Below are positions 63,858 through 64,000 of a stretch of 64,000 nt of DNA, piece after piece. Numbering within the stretch: the first letter of the stretch is position 1; the number at the start of each line of letters is the position of its first letter. The stretch is from Gammaproteobacteria bacterium (GTDB lineage Bacteria; Pseudomonadota; Gammaproteobacteria; Steroidobacterales; Steroidobacteraceae), in contig JANYFY010000032.1 of NCBI GenBank assembly GCA_025359565.1, positions 47,319-111,318 on the forward strand, given 5' to 3'. The notes under the pieces were generated by a model, which was not told where the DNA came from, did no database searches, and worked only from the letters and a program-made list of their open reading frames with translations. A program made the translations under genes and the position numbers.

Positions 63858-64000
63858 GCAAGAGGTAAGTAGACCAGGGGAGTTTCGCCCCAAGCCTCTC
63901 GCAGAACCGTACGTGACACTCTCGCGTCATACGGCTCCCATTGTGGGGTAGCGGGATGTCAATGAAGCTTGCCAGTGGGTAAACAGCGCCGGTTGGCGAC
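63858..64000 (-). mobile_element. Group II intron, 3' end (domains V and VI), continues past the window
   Basis: On the minus strand the sequence shows domain V at 63904-63937, then a GC-rich hairpin consistent with domain VI (GGGGCGAAACTCCCC) and a terminal TAC-type end near 63858-63870. The 5' part, with any reverse transcriptase gene, lies beyond the right edge. The intron is antisense to hipA, so it cannot splice from the hipA transcript and acts as a disruptive insertion. The precise intron-exon boundary cannot be fixed here. Confidence 0.85.
63904..63937 (-). ncRNA. Group II intron domain V
   Basis: Exactly 34 nt and folding as the textbook structure: a 9-bp lower stem starting GAGCCGTAT and ending GTACGGTTC, a two-base AC bulge, a 5-bp upper stem and a GAGA tetraloop. 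The AGC catalytic triad is present. Confidence 0.92.

Noticed and set aside
1..64000. CRISPR arrays, tRNA, rRNA, insertion sequences and prophage genes
   Set aside because: Looked for by eye; none seen apart from the group II intron end. The phage-holin-like gene at 43126-43500 is a chromosomal family, not prophage evidence.

Overview
The window looks like a chromosomal segment of a free-living Gammaproteobacterium, probably from the Xanthomonadales/Nevskiales/Steroidobacterales neighbourhood. The backbone supports this: tamA-tamB, rhodanese-grxC-secB-gpsA, trmL, envC, ntrB-ntrC next to glnA with a sigma-54 promoter, glyQ-glyS-plsC, and periplasmic PBP7. So do the accessory genes: large TonB-dependent receptors, a tryptophan-halogenase-type flavoprotein, and an ECF sigma factor paired with a TPR Ser/Thr kinase. 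The order-level placement is inference; no rRNA or tRNA gene was seen.

Layout. 0-9 kb: end of a POT peptide permease, an EamA exporter, a lipoprotein, tamA-tamB, and an exported msrA-msrB pair. 9-12.5 kb: a secreted DUF1800-DUF1501 pair. 12.5-22.2 kb: a decayed zone holding an AraC regulator, an isochorismatase-type hydrolase, a cupin, a TIR/TolB-like/TPR protein, an MFS transporter and an FG-GAP repeat protein. All of these are broken by stops, frameshifts or deletions, and they surround an intact MBOAT-SGNH polysaccharide O-acylation pair. 22.3-33.7 kb: a carbohydrate locus that I read as trehalose or alpha-glucoside uptake and breakdown. It holds a TonB-dependent receptor, an unassigned alpha/alpha-barrel glycosidase, an FAD halogenase-like protein, a DUF6445 protein and a GH65-type enzyme on the minus strand, with a GH37 trehalase divergent on the plus strand. 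The shared 329-bp intergenic region carries two LacI-type operator-like sites.

33.7-43.1 kb: an S8-like lipoprotein, an S8 remnant, a di-heme oxidoreductase, an ECF sigma factor with its Ser/Thr kinase, a DUF4188 protein, and a metal-dependent amidohydrolase with a large in-frame deletion. 43.1-58.5 kb: mostly compact housekeeping and envelope genes. A TPP riboswitch controls a second TonB-dependent receptor, which implies uptake of thiamine or a precursor. The nitrogen module ntrB-ntrC and glnA carries a recognisable sigma-54 promoter and an NtrC-type palindrome. 58.5-64 kb: glyQ-glyS-plsC, a Fic remnant, nnrU, and a hipB-like antitoxin with a long palindromic operator over its own promoter. 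The following hipA is frameshifted and then cut by the 3' end of a group II intron lying on the minus strand, whose domain V can be read base by base.

Two themes stand out. First, intact operons alternate with many partial genes. Nonsense codons and multi-hundred-base deletions show that real gene decay is present, although several single-base homopolymer indels could also be consensus errors. Second, outer-membrane nutrient import is prominent, with one receptor tied to sugar enzymes and one to a thiamine riboswitch.
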